Shown piece by piece: positions 33,338 to 43,310 of a DNA stretch of 64,000 nt (positions within the stretch are counted from its first letter, which is position 1; each line of letters opens with the position of its first letter). A program made the position numbers and the translations under genes. The notes under the pieces were generated by a model. It was not told where the DNA came from. It worked only from the letters and a program-made list of their open reading frames with translations, and did not search any database. Source of the DNA: Symbiodinium kawagutii (Eukaryota; Sar; Dinophyceae; Suessiales; Symbiodiniaceae); the NCBI GenBank assembly GCA_009767595.1, contig VSDK01009463.1:160473-224472 (forward strand), read 5' to 3'.

Positions 33338-33429
33338 GGTTGGTGGTTTCAACCCCTTTAAAAAATATTAGTCCACCAACCATTTGTTAATAATCACGAG
33401 GAAAAGTAAAAAATGTTTAAAACCACCAG
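33338..33429 (+). repeat. family C element
   Basis: CGGTTGGTGGTTTCAACCCC at the left, TTTAAAACCACCAG at the right. Confidence 0.95.
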
Positions 33430-33595
33430 CGCACTTCCCAATCCTTGGGCACCCTCCCAGCCGTGGCATGAAGGGCGCCAGCTTTAAAACCACCAGCCAG
33501 ATATCGATCCACCATCCTCCAATTTTCCAGACACGTGCCCTTTTGGAACTGTGCCTCGCGGAGGGTCCGCACGACATGGCGCATCAGCCGGCGCG
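33427..33595 (-). CDS. candidate exon ending at a family C edge (169 nt)
   Basis: Minus strand: GCGGCTTTTCAG acceptor; donor GCGCTG/GTGGTTT is the family C terminus. 55 codons in one frame: RRLMRHVVRTLREAQFQKGT, ENWRMVDRYLAG, TAGRVPKDWEVR. Phase 1 to 2. The exon itself codes a solo copy of the family C end (CTGGTGGTTTTAAAG at about 33500), perhaps an excision footprint. Family not recognised. Confidence 0.65.
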
Positions 33596-33599
33596 CTGA

Positions 33600-33940
33600 A
33601 AAGCCGCGTCGCTGGAGATCGCTGGTACTTGGATTGGTTGATGGGTTGATGACTATGGTGATATAGGAACCTTCAGAAAGTGATGGTTACAATACATGGT
33701 GATTACTGTAGATATATGATATATATATATATATAAACAATTAGTCAGTCATAATATGTAGTAACACTGGTAAGTGGTGATTAATAATCATTCAGCAATC
33801 ATGATGACTAGTGGTCTATATATAACTTGATGATTGCAAAAGTAATGATGGTTGGTTGATTGACAATCTAGTAGGGGCACCAACTTGATGATACTTGTTT
33901 GATATAACCAACTAGAATCAAAATACGACCTCAGGGTAAT
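33600..33940. repeat. TGGTTGATGG-rich intron start with a (TA)n run
   Basis: GATTGGTTGATGGGTTGATG words after the exon. TATATATA at 33715-33736. Confidence 0.55.
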
Positions 33941-33942
33941 GT

Positions 33943-34332
33943 CTAGCATCTTTTCGGGGTGTCTATATGGTGCCTATTCAGTATTTGACATACATGTCTT
34001 TTAATCTTCCACAGGTTTGCTGCAAAACAAGTTTTAAAAAGTGAATCGAACCATTTAGTGCAATTGCGTGATTCGGGGGACCCCAAGATCCCAGGGAAGC
34101 AACGATTGGTGAGCCTGGTTTTGTTGCACAGTTGCAGGTCCAGTTTTTTTTGATGCTTTTTCCAACATGCCTGGGTACTTGCACGGCATTGCGCCGCAAT
34201 GAGCCATGCACCGTCCGAGCTAAAAGCTTGAGCCACGCAGAAGATTCCGAGAAACTGAATCTCTATCAAAATGATCACTTCATAGCTGGGATTCTTTGGG
34301 GATGGGATGACTTGCCACAGCCATATCTCCAC
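33943..34332 (-). CDS. coding-like segment, exon borders unresolved
   Basis: Minus frame open for 129 codons with SSDGAWLIAAQCRASTQACW and KTRLTNRCFPGILGSPESRN. A second minus frame is also open. A TCAAGCTTTTAG acceptor lies at about 34221. At least part is probably exonic. Confidence 0.4.
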   Translation of the reverse strand: MEIWLWQVIPSPKNPSYEVIILIEIQFLGIFCVAQAFSSDGAWLIAAQCRASTQACWKKHQKKLDLQLCNKTRLTNRCFPGILGSPESRNCTKWFDSLFKTCFAANLWKIKRHVCQILNRHHIDTPKRC

Positions 34333-34465
34333 GGCTGCCTTCCTTAGTCAGTGACTTGGTTTCTAGGAGGGAAGCAGCTGGAGAGCCCCAGAGCCCAAAA
34401 GCCGGTTGAACGTATCAGGCAACCTCTTAGATCAACCATCTGGGGACCTGTGGCATCCATGGCTT

Positions 34466-34681
34466 TCAGGTCAGTGCTGGAAATACTGTTTTGGGGTCAG
34501 GATCCCTCAATGGTAGCAAGGGATTGATCCTTTCATGCTGGAAATGGAAAAAAAAAAAACAGGATCCTTCAACTAGAAGATTTGGATGTGTCGTTTCAAA
34601 TGCCCATTGTCGATAGACCTCACCACATCTGTAATTCCAACAGGAAAGAAATTGACGGCGGGTTCCACTGGTGGATTTCAT
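34466..34681 (-). CDS. weak coding-like segment
   Basis: Minus frame open for 71 codons (CWNYRCGEVYRQWAFETTH) with an A-tract inside. No firm borders. Confidence 0.25.
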   Translation of the reverse strand: MKSTSGTRRQFLSCWNYRCGEVYRQWAFETTHPNLLVEGSCFFFFHFQHERINPLLPLRDPDPKTVFPALT

Positions 34682-34689
34682 AGATTGGA

Positions 34690-35200
34690 CACTACCAGTG
34701 GTGAAATTACTGAATCTTGATTCCCAGCAAGTGATATTGGTATATTCAATTGGTAGTAGTCACTATCAGTTTTGCTACATACCGTTGAGATATAGAATGG
34801 ATATTTCATCACTACTCATATTTCATCACTACTCATGACCATCATCAACCAGTACTCACAGTAATCACCATTATTTGCCCAGCCGTCCGCAACCATGACC
34901 AACCACTCCTGCCATGGAGTATCCCCCACTTTTCATCATGACCATTCCCAACTCCGTGATTTGCTCAGCCATTCCCAACAACCATCCCGACCATGGGATA
35001 CCATGAGTAGCCTCTGGTGAACTAACATGGCTGGAATATCCACCATTTTGTTGTCGGAAAACCCGCTTGGAAATCATCCATTGAACTGGTGGATTTTCCA
35101 GCCAGCCATGTTTGTTTACCAGAGTGTATCCCCCAACTCGACCGATATTCCACCAGCGGATGATCATGTTGATCCTGTGTCTCCGCCAGCTCTGAGGCGT
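34690..35200. other. spacer, AACCAT-rich before the exon
   Basis: CATGACCATCATCAACCAG words, then moderate GC. Minus and plus frames at 35022-35305 are open on both strands. Confidence 0.35.
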
Positions 35201-35206
35201 CCGAAC

Positions 35207-35239
35207 CGTCACAGAGCGGCGTTCGCCAATGGGTCGCCA
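35207..35239 (-). CDS. candidate 33-nt exon
   Basis: Minus strand: CCTCCCGGCCCCCGCCAG acceptor (strong pyrimidine tract), GTGACG/GTTCGG donor. Phase 1 reads ATHWRTPLCD and joins 33427-33595 in phase. The frame stays open beyond (GSDASELAETQ), so the exon may be longer. A good plus exon (GTCTCCGCCAG acceptor) overlaps. Confidence 0.4.
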
Positions 35240-35501
35240 CTGGCGGGGGCCGGGAGGGTGATCATGGCAGTGACACCGTGATGACGTGATGCCATCCTTC
35301 GGCACCAGCGGTCACATTGGTGGTGAACGAAAGTGATTTGCATGGCAATAGACCTTGGGCAGGTGATTTGAACGGTACTTTGGTCTGGTTTTCAGTGAGT
35401 TTCTTCAAGGTTCATGGCAGACTTTGGTCAGGTTTCCAGTGATCTTGTTTCTGTCTGCAATCTGTATCATGCCCGCGATTTGAGGTGATTCATCCAGGTA
35501 C

Positions 35502-35633
35502 CAGATATGTTTCCTTCTTGGCGAATCCACAGATATAGTTTTCAGATTGTTGGAGGCTTAATTGAGTCCAATTTACAAGGTTGCTTAGGTTGGGGAGGCA
35601 TTTCCCTTTCCATACGGGACCTCTGATTATAGC
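35502..35633 (-). CDS. candidate exon, well bordered (132 nt)
   Basis: Minus strand: CCTGCCACTCTTTCAG acceptor and TATCTG/GTACCT donor, both near consensus. Exactly 44 codons, phase 0 to 0: RGPVWKGKCLPNLSNLVNW and LSLQQSENYICGFAKKETYL. No comparable plus reading. Family not recognised. Confidence 0.65.
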
Positions 35634-35699
35634 CTGAAAGAGTGGCAGGTGAACAAGAGCTTTTGTTTTAAGATAATTAATTTGGCTCATCAAAAAAAA

Positions 35700-35871
35700 C
35701 GGGGTGAATATTATCAGGATAAAGAACGAAAACCATCGAAGAATTCCAAAAGATTACCCAGATGAAAAAATCAAAGAAAAGTACTGCCCGCTCTTTTGCA
35801 GGATGTCCCGTAAGTGGAATCTATTGCAAGCCAATGAAGAATTCCGTTATCCAACCTACAACATAATTTAG
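35700..35871 (+). CDS. candidate plus-strand ORF
   Basis: Plus reading of ordinary composition: IPKDYPDEKIKEKYCPLFC and SRKWNLLQANEEFRYPTYN, ending in TAG. It contains a CTCTTTTGCAG that could be an acceptor. Opposite to its neighbour; may be an inserted element or nested gene. Family not recognised. Confidence 0.4.
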
Positions 35872-36024
35872 CGAATAAGTCATTGCTCCAATCACCTGTT
35901 ATCTATTGCTTATACACCATGGAGTAGCCCTTGTTTTTCTTCACCAAACCCGGTGGTTGCTCTGTAAACGATTATCATCTCAGACGGTGGTATGAGCCTT
36001 CGAGGTCACAATCGTGAGGACTTG

Positions 36025-36149
36025 GAAAATATCCAAAACCACCAAGTTGGCGAAAAAAGGGCTTGAGACACTACGATGGGCCCCCAGAACCACAAAAGGG
36101 TCCAAAATATGGGATAGAACCTATAAAGATGATGCGTTTGGAGGGCTAA
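36025..36149 (+). CDS. candidate plus-strand ORF, Pro/Lys-rich
   Basis: Plus reading KYPKPPSWRKKGLRHYDGPP then QKGPKYGIEPIKMMRLEG and TAA. The minus frame is Trp/Phe-rich (antisense look). A GGCTAAG/GTAATC donor follows the stop. Possibly linked with 35700-35871. Confidence 0.35.
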
Positions 36150-36347
36150 GGTAATCACTCCTTCTAGTTTTACCACAAACGCGTGCTGATAGGCCTTAAT
36201 GTTGGCCATTGATTTGCAAACGGGGGTTGATTTAAGAAAAAAAATCCCAAACTTATTCCAGAACCATACTATTTTGAAAAGGGGGTTGATTAAAGAAAAG
36301 TGTTATTTGGGGGGTTGTTTTTTCTGGATTTCTGGATTTATTTAGAG

Positions 36348-36462
36348 TTGAGGAGAAGAGAGTAGAGAAGAGTAGAGTAGAGAAGAGTAGAGTAGAGAAG
36401 ACTAGAGTTGGGGAGAAGAGAAGAGCCGAGAAGAGTAGAGAAGATTAGACTAGATCTTCCAT
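36348..36462 (+). repeat. AGAGTAGAGAAG tandem tract
   Basis: Imperfect repeats of AGAGTAGAGAAG and GAGTAGAGA, purine-rich. Confidence 0.9.
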
Positions 36463-36469
36463 GTCTCAG

Positions 36470-36810
36470 GAAGGTCCTTTAAGGATTAGTTTATTAATCA
36501 TCCCCCAAGTTTGGTTTGGAGGGGGGGTTATAAATCAAGACCCAACATTACTAGGATTCACCATGACTGGAAAACAAGTTGACATACCATGGAGCTTGTT
36601 CTAGATAAACTGGGATTCCTCATCACTGGATCACTACCCCCATGAGTGCTGACCTGCCACCAGTCGATGAGAGATAGGTACCGAATTTTGGTTGGATGAG
36701 CAATAGCGAAATGATACGTGCAGATAACATGATTTACAGCTCACAGTATGTGATTTAAAGAGGCATTTAAAGTGTATATAATCATGTACAATATTACATA
36801 TATATATGTA
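36470..36810. other. spacer
   Basis: No gene recognised. Confidence 0.3.
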
Positions 36811-36813
36811 TGG

Positions 36814-36919
36814 GTATTTTTCCAAATTGAGGTAGCCCCAAATCATCCAGTTTACATGTGTCATTTGTAGCAAGAAACCAACCATTTTTGGGTGTACCCC
36901 TATGGCTTGGGAAACCCCC
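36814..36919 (+). repeat. family A element
   Basis: ATTTTTCCAAATTGAGGTAGC at the left, CCCCTATGGCTTGGGAAAC at the right. Diverged. Confidence 0.75.
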
Positions 36920-37066
36920 ACATTGGTGTTGAAGTTGGTTATCCTCCCCGTTTCACCGCTATTACTATAATCCCTTAGAAAGCCATATAAATCCCCTATA
37001 AAACCTACATGATAGGCATATGACTACAGTTCTCTAAGTGGGATAATTTGATTGACCAACTTTCAG

Positions 37067-37131
37067 CTCCGTGAGCACTTGGGTCCAAATGCACCTCCAA
37101 AGCCAAGGTGAGGAGCAAAGGAAAAGCCGCC
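37067..37131. CDS. candidate short exon, strand unresolved
   Basis: Plus: CCAACTTTCAG acceptor and GCCAAG/GTGAGG donor give a 41-nt exon (37067-37107) reading LREHLGPNAPPKP. Minus: CACGCCAG acceptor and TTGGAG/GTGCAT donor give 37 nt (37095-37131). Both sets of borders are good. Confidence 0.4.
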
Positions 37132-37139
37132 CTGGCGTG

Positions 37140-37925
37140 TTGATGTAACGCGTGATCCGTAACATGCTTAAGGGAAAGTACTTGTACGGAGTCCAAAAGC
37201 CAATCACCTAAGATTCTGATTTCAACCCAAAATAATTGAGTTGGCATCATTCCTAGAATCTGGCAATTCCCCTGTGTTCGATGAAAAGGCATGGTGTCTA
37301 CGAAATAAAGCATCCCAACCAACTACGATGATTTGCCACATTTTAGGCACGACTATAGCATACCACTGTATGTGGCTCCAAGTCCAGATATGCTGAATCG
37401 GCTCCAAGTCCCATGTCCAGATCTACGGCTTGCAAACAGAGGTCGTCATATATCATTGAAACGAGCCAATATCAGGCTTGGCTCGAACCACGAACCAATC
37501 AATATTTGGGAAATAGTCGACTACAATCGGTCGGTAGCACTACTGTAGTAACATAGTTCTATGACCGTACGACCAATCATCAGTGGAATCACAATTGACT
37601 GATGGATTTTAAAACCCATATAGTAATTGCACAGGGTATGTATCGGTGTTTCAGCACTTTGATGTTCCAGTGATTTTTGGGGTCCACCCAGCTCACTTGT
37701 TTACTACAAAATTTTCCCAAATTGGATTATGAATCCTCCCAACAATCTTTGTTAACCATCGGGCTAGCCATCTTATCTAAATCATGAACCATTGCTTGGC
37801 TTGAAACCTGTACTACGGTAACCATTTTCAACCATCAACAATGGTTGATTATGTTGATTAGATTTGATGAGCTGCTAGTGATGCATGATGCTCCTGCTCA
37901 TAGATGTCGTTTTTGGACAGCCTAT
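37140..37925. other. spacer
   Basis: Plus and minus frames of 60-105 codons are open but without good borders. The right end is AACCATCAAC-rich. Confidence 0.3.
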
Positions 37926-37941
37926 CTTCCAACAGGCTCAC

Positions 37942-38007
37942 CCACCCCAACCACACGTCCGCCCCGATACCCAGGTGGCACCCTTCCCGGGCAGATGCTT
38001 TGACGCC
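37942..38007 (-). CDS. candidate exon, last of an eight-exon in-frame series
   Basis: Minus strand: TTCACCTTGGCCCAG acceptor and GGGTGG/GTGAGC donor. 22 codons, phase 0 to 0: GVKASAREGCHLGIGADVW then LGW. The frame is also open upstream to an earlier TTTCCAG acceptor at 38028. It follows 38633-38740 in frame. Family not recognised. Confidence 0.6.
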
Positions 38008-38632
38008 CTGGGCCAAGGTGAAGCCCGCTGGAAACCAAGGGCTTTGCGTACAGTATGATGTCAGCTACATATGCAGGACGTGTTGGGATTTGGATCTCTA
38101 GACACCCCAATTCGGTGCACTTGTAATCTGCAGATACGTACACATATTATGAACCCTATTAGTATCTTAAAATATTAGTACCTTACAAATACAGCTTAGA
38201 TTTTTGGCATAATCATACACACATGGTTGAGGACCAAAGAGGTCTTAAATCGTGCAACATTGAGCATATCCTTGGTTTCTGCCAGGGCCCTGCCCAACAG
38301 GATCCATGGTATTATTAATTAGATCCATGGTATTAAACACTATGGTTGATCTGGATTTAGCTACCCATGTAGAAACCCTGGCACAGATGGCTAGAATGCG
38401 CTGTCAAACTTGTTGGTCATAGTGCTTGTAAGTCAGTGTCAATGATGATCCCTAATGTCCCTGTGCCTGACAGGTAATGTTGGTGGGTTCCTGTTCAAGC
38501 AAGACGGTTTTTGGACGGCGGAACCTCAGGGAAGTACCACTGCAGTTTTGCGTTATTTTTCCACCCAATGTTTGCCTTGGTGGCTTATAGATCCCTTGCA
38601 ATCATAGATCCAAGTTACGGGCTGTAGGCCAC

Positions 38633-38740
38633 CCAGTTGCCGTGTCGCTCCTCAAATTGCCCCAGTTTACGCAGGGTTTCGTCGATCCGAGTGGCCCAGT
38701 AAGCGATCTGTACTCGAGCATCTTCCCACTTTGCCTTCAC
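38633..38740 (-). CDS. candidate exon, helix-rich (series exon 7)
   Basis: Minus strand: CACCTCCTCGCCACAG acceptor and AACTGG/GTGGCC donor, 36 codons, phase 0 to 0. Reads VKAKWEDARVQIAYWATRI and DETLRKLGQFEERHGNW, strongly charged and probably helical. An upstream TTGTGTTGCACAG (about 38766) is an alternative acceptor in the same frame. The plus frame here runs into the GAT repeat. Confidence 0.65.
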
Positions 38741-38837
38741 CTGTGGCGAGGAGGTGACGTTGGTGACCCGGCTGTGCAACACAAAAGGATGCCAGTCCAA
38801 CATTGCGTGTCAGCTTGTGGAAATGGTAGGCAGAACG

Positions 38838-38838
38838 G

Positions 38839-38888
<50 letters not shown>
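38838..38888 (+). repeat. (GAT)n microsatellite
   Basis: About 16 perfect GAT units. Confidence 0.95.
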
Positions 38889-38889
38889 G

Positions 38890-39590
38890 TTATTGTTAAA
38901 ACATGCACCATGTGGTTGGCGTGCAAACCCTATTGCATGATACTTAAAGCAACGCCGAGCGGATTGACACTACTCTTGAATGTGTGACAATGGGAAGAAC
39001 CTGGTGGATTATAACTTCTGCTGCTCTCTTACCTTGTCATAATTAAGCTCGCTGGCAAGTATATAATTAGTTTGCCATGACCACCCAGATTGTTTTATAT
39101 TCCCCAAACTTTGTTTGTTTCCTTTCTGGGTGCCATATCTAAGACTGTCCATGAATACCCACACTGCACTTCTCAACCAAAAAAAGGTATGTTAACTTCC
39201 TACCCTGATTGACCTGAGTAAAACCAACATGAGCCAGCCATATAATTCGTCTCAGCTGTTCATCAGCAAGCCGTACTGTATCAAACCATCGTAGTCGACA
39301 ATCAACAGGGTTCACCAAGCTGAATTGTTGTATGCAGTACTAAATGGATCTTATAACTTTAGTGATCAAATTGTATTATTTAGCGATCAATTAGTGTTCA
39401 ATTTTGCTCGATGGATCGTTAACTGCCACTGCTAAATGGATCATGGATCGCTGAAAACCCAGCTAATTAACCAACATTAACCATTAACCAATAACCATTA
39501 ACCATTAACCAAACATTAACAAACCATTAACCGACCATTGATGGTTCACGGTTGATGCTTGTTGCATGCTGTTCCCACACCCCATCGACC
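38890..39590. other. intron, AACCATTAACC-rich at the right
   Basis: Ends with several ACCATTAACC units (39465-39530) just before the exon at 39597. Confidence 0.5.
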
Positions 39591-39596
39591 CCGCAC

Positions 39597-39659
39597 CTCA
39601 GCCACCTTGGGAGGCCACGTGGCTAACTCTTCCCGCAAGCGCGCCGAGACCAGTTGCTC
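39597..39659 (-). CDS. candidate exon, coiled-coil-like (series exon 6)
   Basis: Minus strand: GGGTCATCTCCAG acceptor, GCTGAG/GTGCGG donor, exactly 21 codons, phase 0 to 0: EQLVSARLREELATWPPKV then AE. Heptad-like spacing of Leu/Val continues from the preceding exons. Confidence 0.65.
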
Positions 39660-39669
39660 CTGGAGATGA

Positions 39670-40078
39670 CCCGGAGATGCTCTGCTTGAAGAGGTTCCTT
39701 AAAATGGTTCAGGAGATTGCTTAAAAATGCTTAAAATTGGCACTGGTTCAAAAATTCTGGTTAGTTCTCGAATATCCCTTTGGCTCAAGAGATTGCTTGA
39801 AAATGCTTTAAATGCTTTATGATGATTGGTTTTAGATTGGATAGATGATGCATTTGGTGGTCAAAATGGTTTGTGATTGATGTCAGATAATTACAATGAT
39901 GGTCAGTTTGAATATGTATATGTGTATGTATCTATATATTTATACACTTATAATTATATATCATATATACCAACTGTTTGGTCATGGTTGATGGTTGATG
40001 ATTGGGAAGTAGTGAGCTAAGAAATGGAAATACCACCATGAAATGTATCCAAAAATTATCTGAACTATCTGCATGATT
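39670..40078. other. intron, TGGTT-rich at the left
   Basis: AAAATGGTTCAGGAGATTGC and AAATGCTTAAAATTGG repeats (39705-39830). No gene. Confidence 0.4.
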
Positions 40079-40079
40079 C

Positions 40080-40180
40080 TCTGGTTGGTGGTTTCAACCC
40101 CTATGAAAAATATTAGTCAACCAGCTAGTTCTTGATGATTACTATGGAAAATAAAAAATGTCAATCAAACCACCAGCCAG
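40080..40180 (+). repeat. family C element
   Basis: CTGGTTGGTGGTTTCAACCCC at the left, ATCAAACCACCAGCCAG at the right. One of the best-preserved copies. Confidence 0.95.
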
Positions 40181-40302
40181 TTATCCGATCTCAGTGCTGA
40201 AAAAAGTGATGCTTCCAACATCCCTGGGAGATCTTTGGAGTTCCCCGACGCGAAAACAGCAGGGTGATGCATCCACGATGCCAGAATCCAATGTACGCGT
40301 TG
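40174..40302 (-). CDS. candidate exon ending at a family C edge (series exon 5)
   Basis: Minus strand: TCATGCCTCCAG acceptor; donor TGGCTG/GTGGTTT is the family C terminus. Exactly 43 codons, phase 0 to 0: QRVHWILASWMHHPAVFAS, KDLPGMLEASLFSALRSDN. It fits between 40546-40572 and 39597-39659 without breaking frame. A plus frame is also open. Confidence 0.6.
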
Positions 40303-40545
40303 CTGGAGGCATGAGCGACCACCACCGACATGAACGTTCGACCATCAGATCATCAAGTTTTAGGCTACATCTATTGATAGACAAACATTTTGGACCATCT
40401 GAACAAAGTTTTAGACATTTATAGACAGAGGTTTTGATGGCCATTTATAGATAACCAAGTTTTAGGCCATTTATAAACAGCTTTGTTCTGATTATCCGAA
40501 TCCAATGGCCCCAGGAAGCAGAGGTGTCCCAGTTCCATGCGCGAC

Positions 40546-40572
40546 CCTCTCCTGGAGAACGGCTTGTTCCAG
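40546..40572 (-). CDS. candidate 27-nt exon (series exon 4)
   Basis: Minus strand: GGCATCAG acceptor, GGAGAGG/GTCGCG donor, nine codons LEQAVLQER, phase 0 to 0. An upstream acceptor (CTCCAG at about 40584) would lengthen it by RGHQ with a phase change. A plus exon (CTTGTTCCAG to TTCGAAG/GTTTCT, 40573-40604) ends exactly at a family A edge and competes. Confidence 0.45.
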
Positions 40573-40603
40573 CTGATGCCCTCTGGAGCTTGCCTCGTTC
40601 GAA

Positions 40604-40706
40604 GGTTTCTCAAGCCAGTTTTGGGCACCCAAAACTGGCGGTTTTACTACCTAAAATCTTCAATAAACTGGAGGATGGCTGGGGGGGTCCCCTATTTTTG
40701 ACACAC
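40604..40706 (+). repeat. family A element, diverged
   Basis: GTTTCTCAAGCCAGTTTTGGG at the left, GGTCCCCTATTTTTGACAC at the right. Confidence 0.8.
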
Positions 40707-40709
40707 AAT

Positions 40710-41290
40710 GATAATTATTGTGGTTGATCATGGGTTAATCAAAAATTGTCCAGAAAAACGGCACTTGAATCACTTGCCCATCTCTTAGGCGAGGGGGACC
40801 AAGTTATTGCAGTTTCATCGTGCACATGTTCATAGCGTGGTCGGGCGTTGTTTGAATCATGAGCTTTGCACATGTCTTGGGCGTCACTTGCGCGTCACCA
40901 ATATCTATCTGGTCATATACAGAACCAATACTGAGGTCAATCAACTTAAGGGCACATCAATCAACTCACACACTGTTTTCCTATACAGAAATGCCAAGCC
41001 ACGTCAATGAAACGGTACTCAGGATGTTCTGGCACACATAGAAGTCTAGACATATATGTTACAATATATTCTAAATAGATCTAGAAATTGAAATAATCAA
41101 AATGAAATCTGTATAATATGTATCGTACTGTATGTGTGAAGCTCAACTTACGAACGACCTTCACGAAAAAATTGTCCTTTTCCCCAAAAAAGTGCAACAA
41201 TCTGTGTGGTTTTTGAGGTGTCCCCGCGACACAACGCCACCACAGCACCGCCACCCACGTGATCCGAACGGCTCCACCGAACCGGCCCCC
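40710..41290. other. spacer
   Basis: No gene recognised. The frame of the next exon stays open leftward to about 41220. Confidence 0.3.
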
Positions 41291-41294
41291 GAAC

Positions 41295-41342
41295 CCTCTC
41301 CAACGCTTCCGCCAGCTCCAGCATGGTCGTCCGAGCGTTGGC
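41295..41342 (-). CDS. candidate exon, helical (series exon 3)
   Basis: Minus strand: GATTCGTTAG acceptor, GGAGAGG/GTTCGG donor, exactly 16 codons ANARTTMLELAEALER, phase 0 to 0. The same donor word (GAGAGG/GT) ends the next exon. The frame stays open past the donor (GPVRWSRSDHVGGGAVV), so a longer exon is possible. Plus frames are Pro-rich. Confidence 0.6.
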
Positions 41343-41399
41343 CTAACGAATCTGCGCTTCACCCAATGTTCCAACATGGTTTCTCGATGGTTCCAAGAG

Positions 41400-41690
41400 G
41401 AAACACATAGATCTAGTACCTCAGTAGTAGCACATATAGTAGTAGATAGTAGTATAAAGTAGTATATAGTAGTATTTACACTAGTCGTAGTCGTATATAG
41501 ATTATGTAGACTCCAAACATAAGTAGTAGACTAGTAGTGTATAGTACTATAATATGATCTGGCAAATAGAATTATTGATTGTAAATAAGAATATGTTGTA
41601 ACTAGTAGTAGACAGTGGTATTATTGATTGGTACTTGCCCCTACTAGTATGAATCAAATATAACTAGTAGTATATGCTAGTATGAATTCG
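41400..41690 (+). repeat. TAGTAGTATA-rich tract
   Basis: Irregular AGTAGTATA/TAGTAGTA repeats. Confidence 0.85.
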
Positions 41691-41699
41691 GTAATCATC

Positions 41700-42440
41700 C
41701 CTTCTGTTGCTTACACACGACCATAGTTCCACTACCAAGCAGCTACATCTCAGGAGTTGCTGCTGGCACACAGTTACGAAGGTCATTCACATGCTGCAGA
41801 AGCCCAGGTGCCACACTGACTCACTGGCTCATGATGAGTTTCTTTTTCCCATTTTTTTCGATGAGACCCTACAAATACTGAGATGGTGTCTAGATAAACC
41901 ACTAATCTCATGAATGTTGAATTTTTTTTGTCATGTCTAGATAAACCACTAATCTCTGTAACTGTTGCATCTGAAATTCTTTCAACCTTACATGTGGTCC
42001 TGGTTTGGACCCAACCCAAAAACGGAGTGCGACAGTAGCCCCTACTGTTTGCACAGTTTGGGTCGCCGACATCTGGCCACCCCACCATTGATGGGCGGCA
42101 CCCGTTTCCAATGGGGAACCATTGGTTGCATCAATTGGAGTAATAGAAATAAACCACTAGTGGAACAAAGATCCATGTCATCTAATGGTCGCAACTCGCA
42201 AACTCGGAACCAGGCGCTGCCACCTGGGCAAAGAATCCTCCCTTGAGACTTCATGGATCCTGGATGATTGATGATGGTCTTGTGTTTTTCGAATCAAGGG
42301 CCAAGCAAATTATATAAACAATCTGATGATGTGTGCCTTTCCGAATCAACGCACTAATGATCTCAGATGCTTGCAGGTCAAGACCCCTGTACCCACATGG
42401 TCCAGGCAAAAGAGTGTAGATGCTGGGATATGAACAACTG
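41700..42440. other. spacer with open frames
   Basis: Direct repeat GTCTAGATAAACCACTAATCTC at 41889 and 41937 (22 bp, stated as one unit of the repeat). ORFs of 67-101 codons occur on both strands, none with good borders. Confidence 0.35.
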
Positions 42441-42548
42441 CCACCTTTTTGGTTGGTTGGTTGGTTGCTTGGTTGATTGGTAGGTTGGTCACTGTATGAG
42501 TATGACCAGGTTCACCCTTTCAGATCCAGGATGCTTGCACTTCATGTG

Positions 42549-42580
42549 TGTTTGTCAAAATAGGGGACCCCTAAAAAATT
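42549..42580 (+). repeat. family A end fragment
   Basis: GTTTGTCAAAATAGGGGACCC only. Confidence 0.6.
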
Positions 42581-42689
42581 GGTCAGTTGTGTTTGGGAAA
42601 ATCTACAGTACAGGAAACCTCGCTTATTGGCGGTCTCTAGATTTTCCCAAAGGATAACGAATAAAACAACAATCGGCTCATGGGTCCTA

Positions 42690-43310
42690 TTGGTTGATAT
42701 TGGTTGTTTCGGAGACCTCTCAAATCAGAGAAACATTGGTTGATATTGGTTGTTGATTTTGGTTGATATTGGTTGTTGATTTTGGTTGATATTGGTTGTT
42801 GATTTTGGTTGATATTGGTTGTTGATTTTGGTTGATATTGGTTGTTGATTTTGGTTGATATTGGTTGTTGATTTTGGTTGATATTGGTTGTTGATATTGG
42901 TTGATATTGGTTGCTGATATTGGTTGATATTGGTTGTTGATATTGGTTGATATTGGTTGTTGATATTGGTTGATATTGGTTGGTGATTTTGGTTGATATT
43001 GGTTGTTGATATTGGTTGTTGATATTGGTTGTTGATATTGGTTGTTGATATTGGTTGTTGGTATTGGTTGATATTGGTTGATGATTTTGGTTGATATTGG
43101 TTGATATTGGTTGTTGATATTGGTTGTTGATAGTGGTTGTTGATTTTGGTTGATATTGGTTGTTGATTTTGGTTGAGATTGGTTGTTGATTTTGGTTGAT
43201 ATTGGTTGTTGATATTGGTTGTTGATATTGGTTGTTGGTATTGGTTGATATTGGTTGTTGATTTTGGTTGTTGATATTGGTTGTTGATATTGGTTGTTGA
43301 TATTGGTTGT
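42690..43310 (+). repeat. GGTTGATATT/GGTTGTTGATT higher-order array
   Basis: Variant units of TTGGTTGATA and TTGGTTGTTGAT(A/T) alternate in mixed order, the ancestral edge of the satellite. Confidence 0.9.

Noticed and set aside
38754-38899. Poly-Asp or poly-Met ORFs at the GAT repeat (also 7186-7521)
   Set aside because: Trinucleotide microsatellite with no conserved flanking protein. A minus exon with good borders lies beside it.
39775-39786. Possible relic of the dinoflagellate spliced leader (TTTGGCTCAAG)
   Set aside because: Only 11 bases match the leader's 3' end; expected by chance in 64 kb with this word use.
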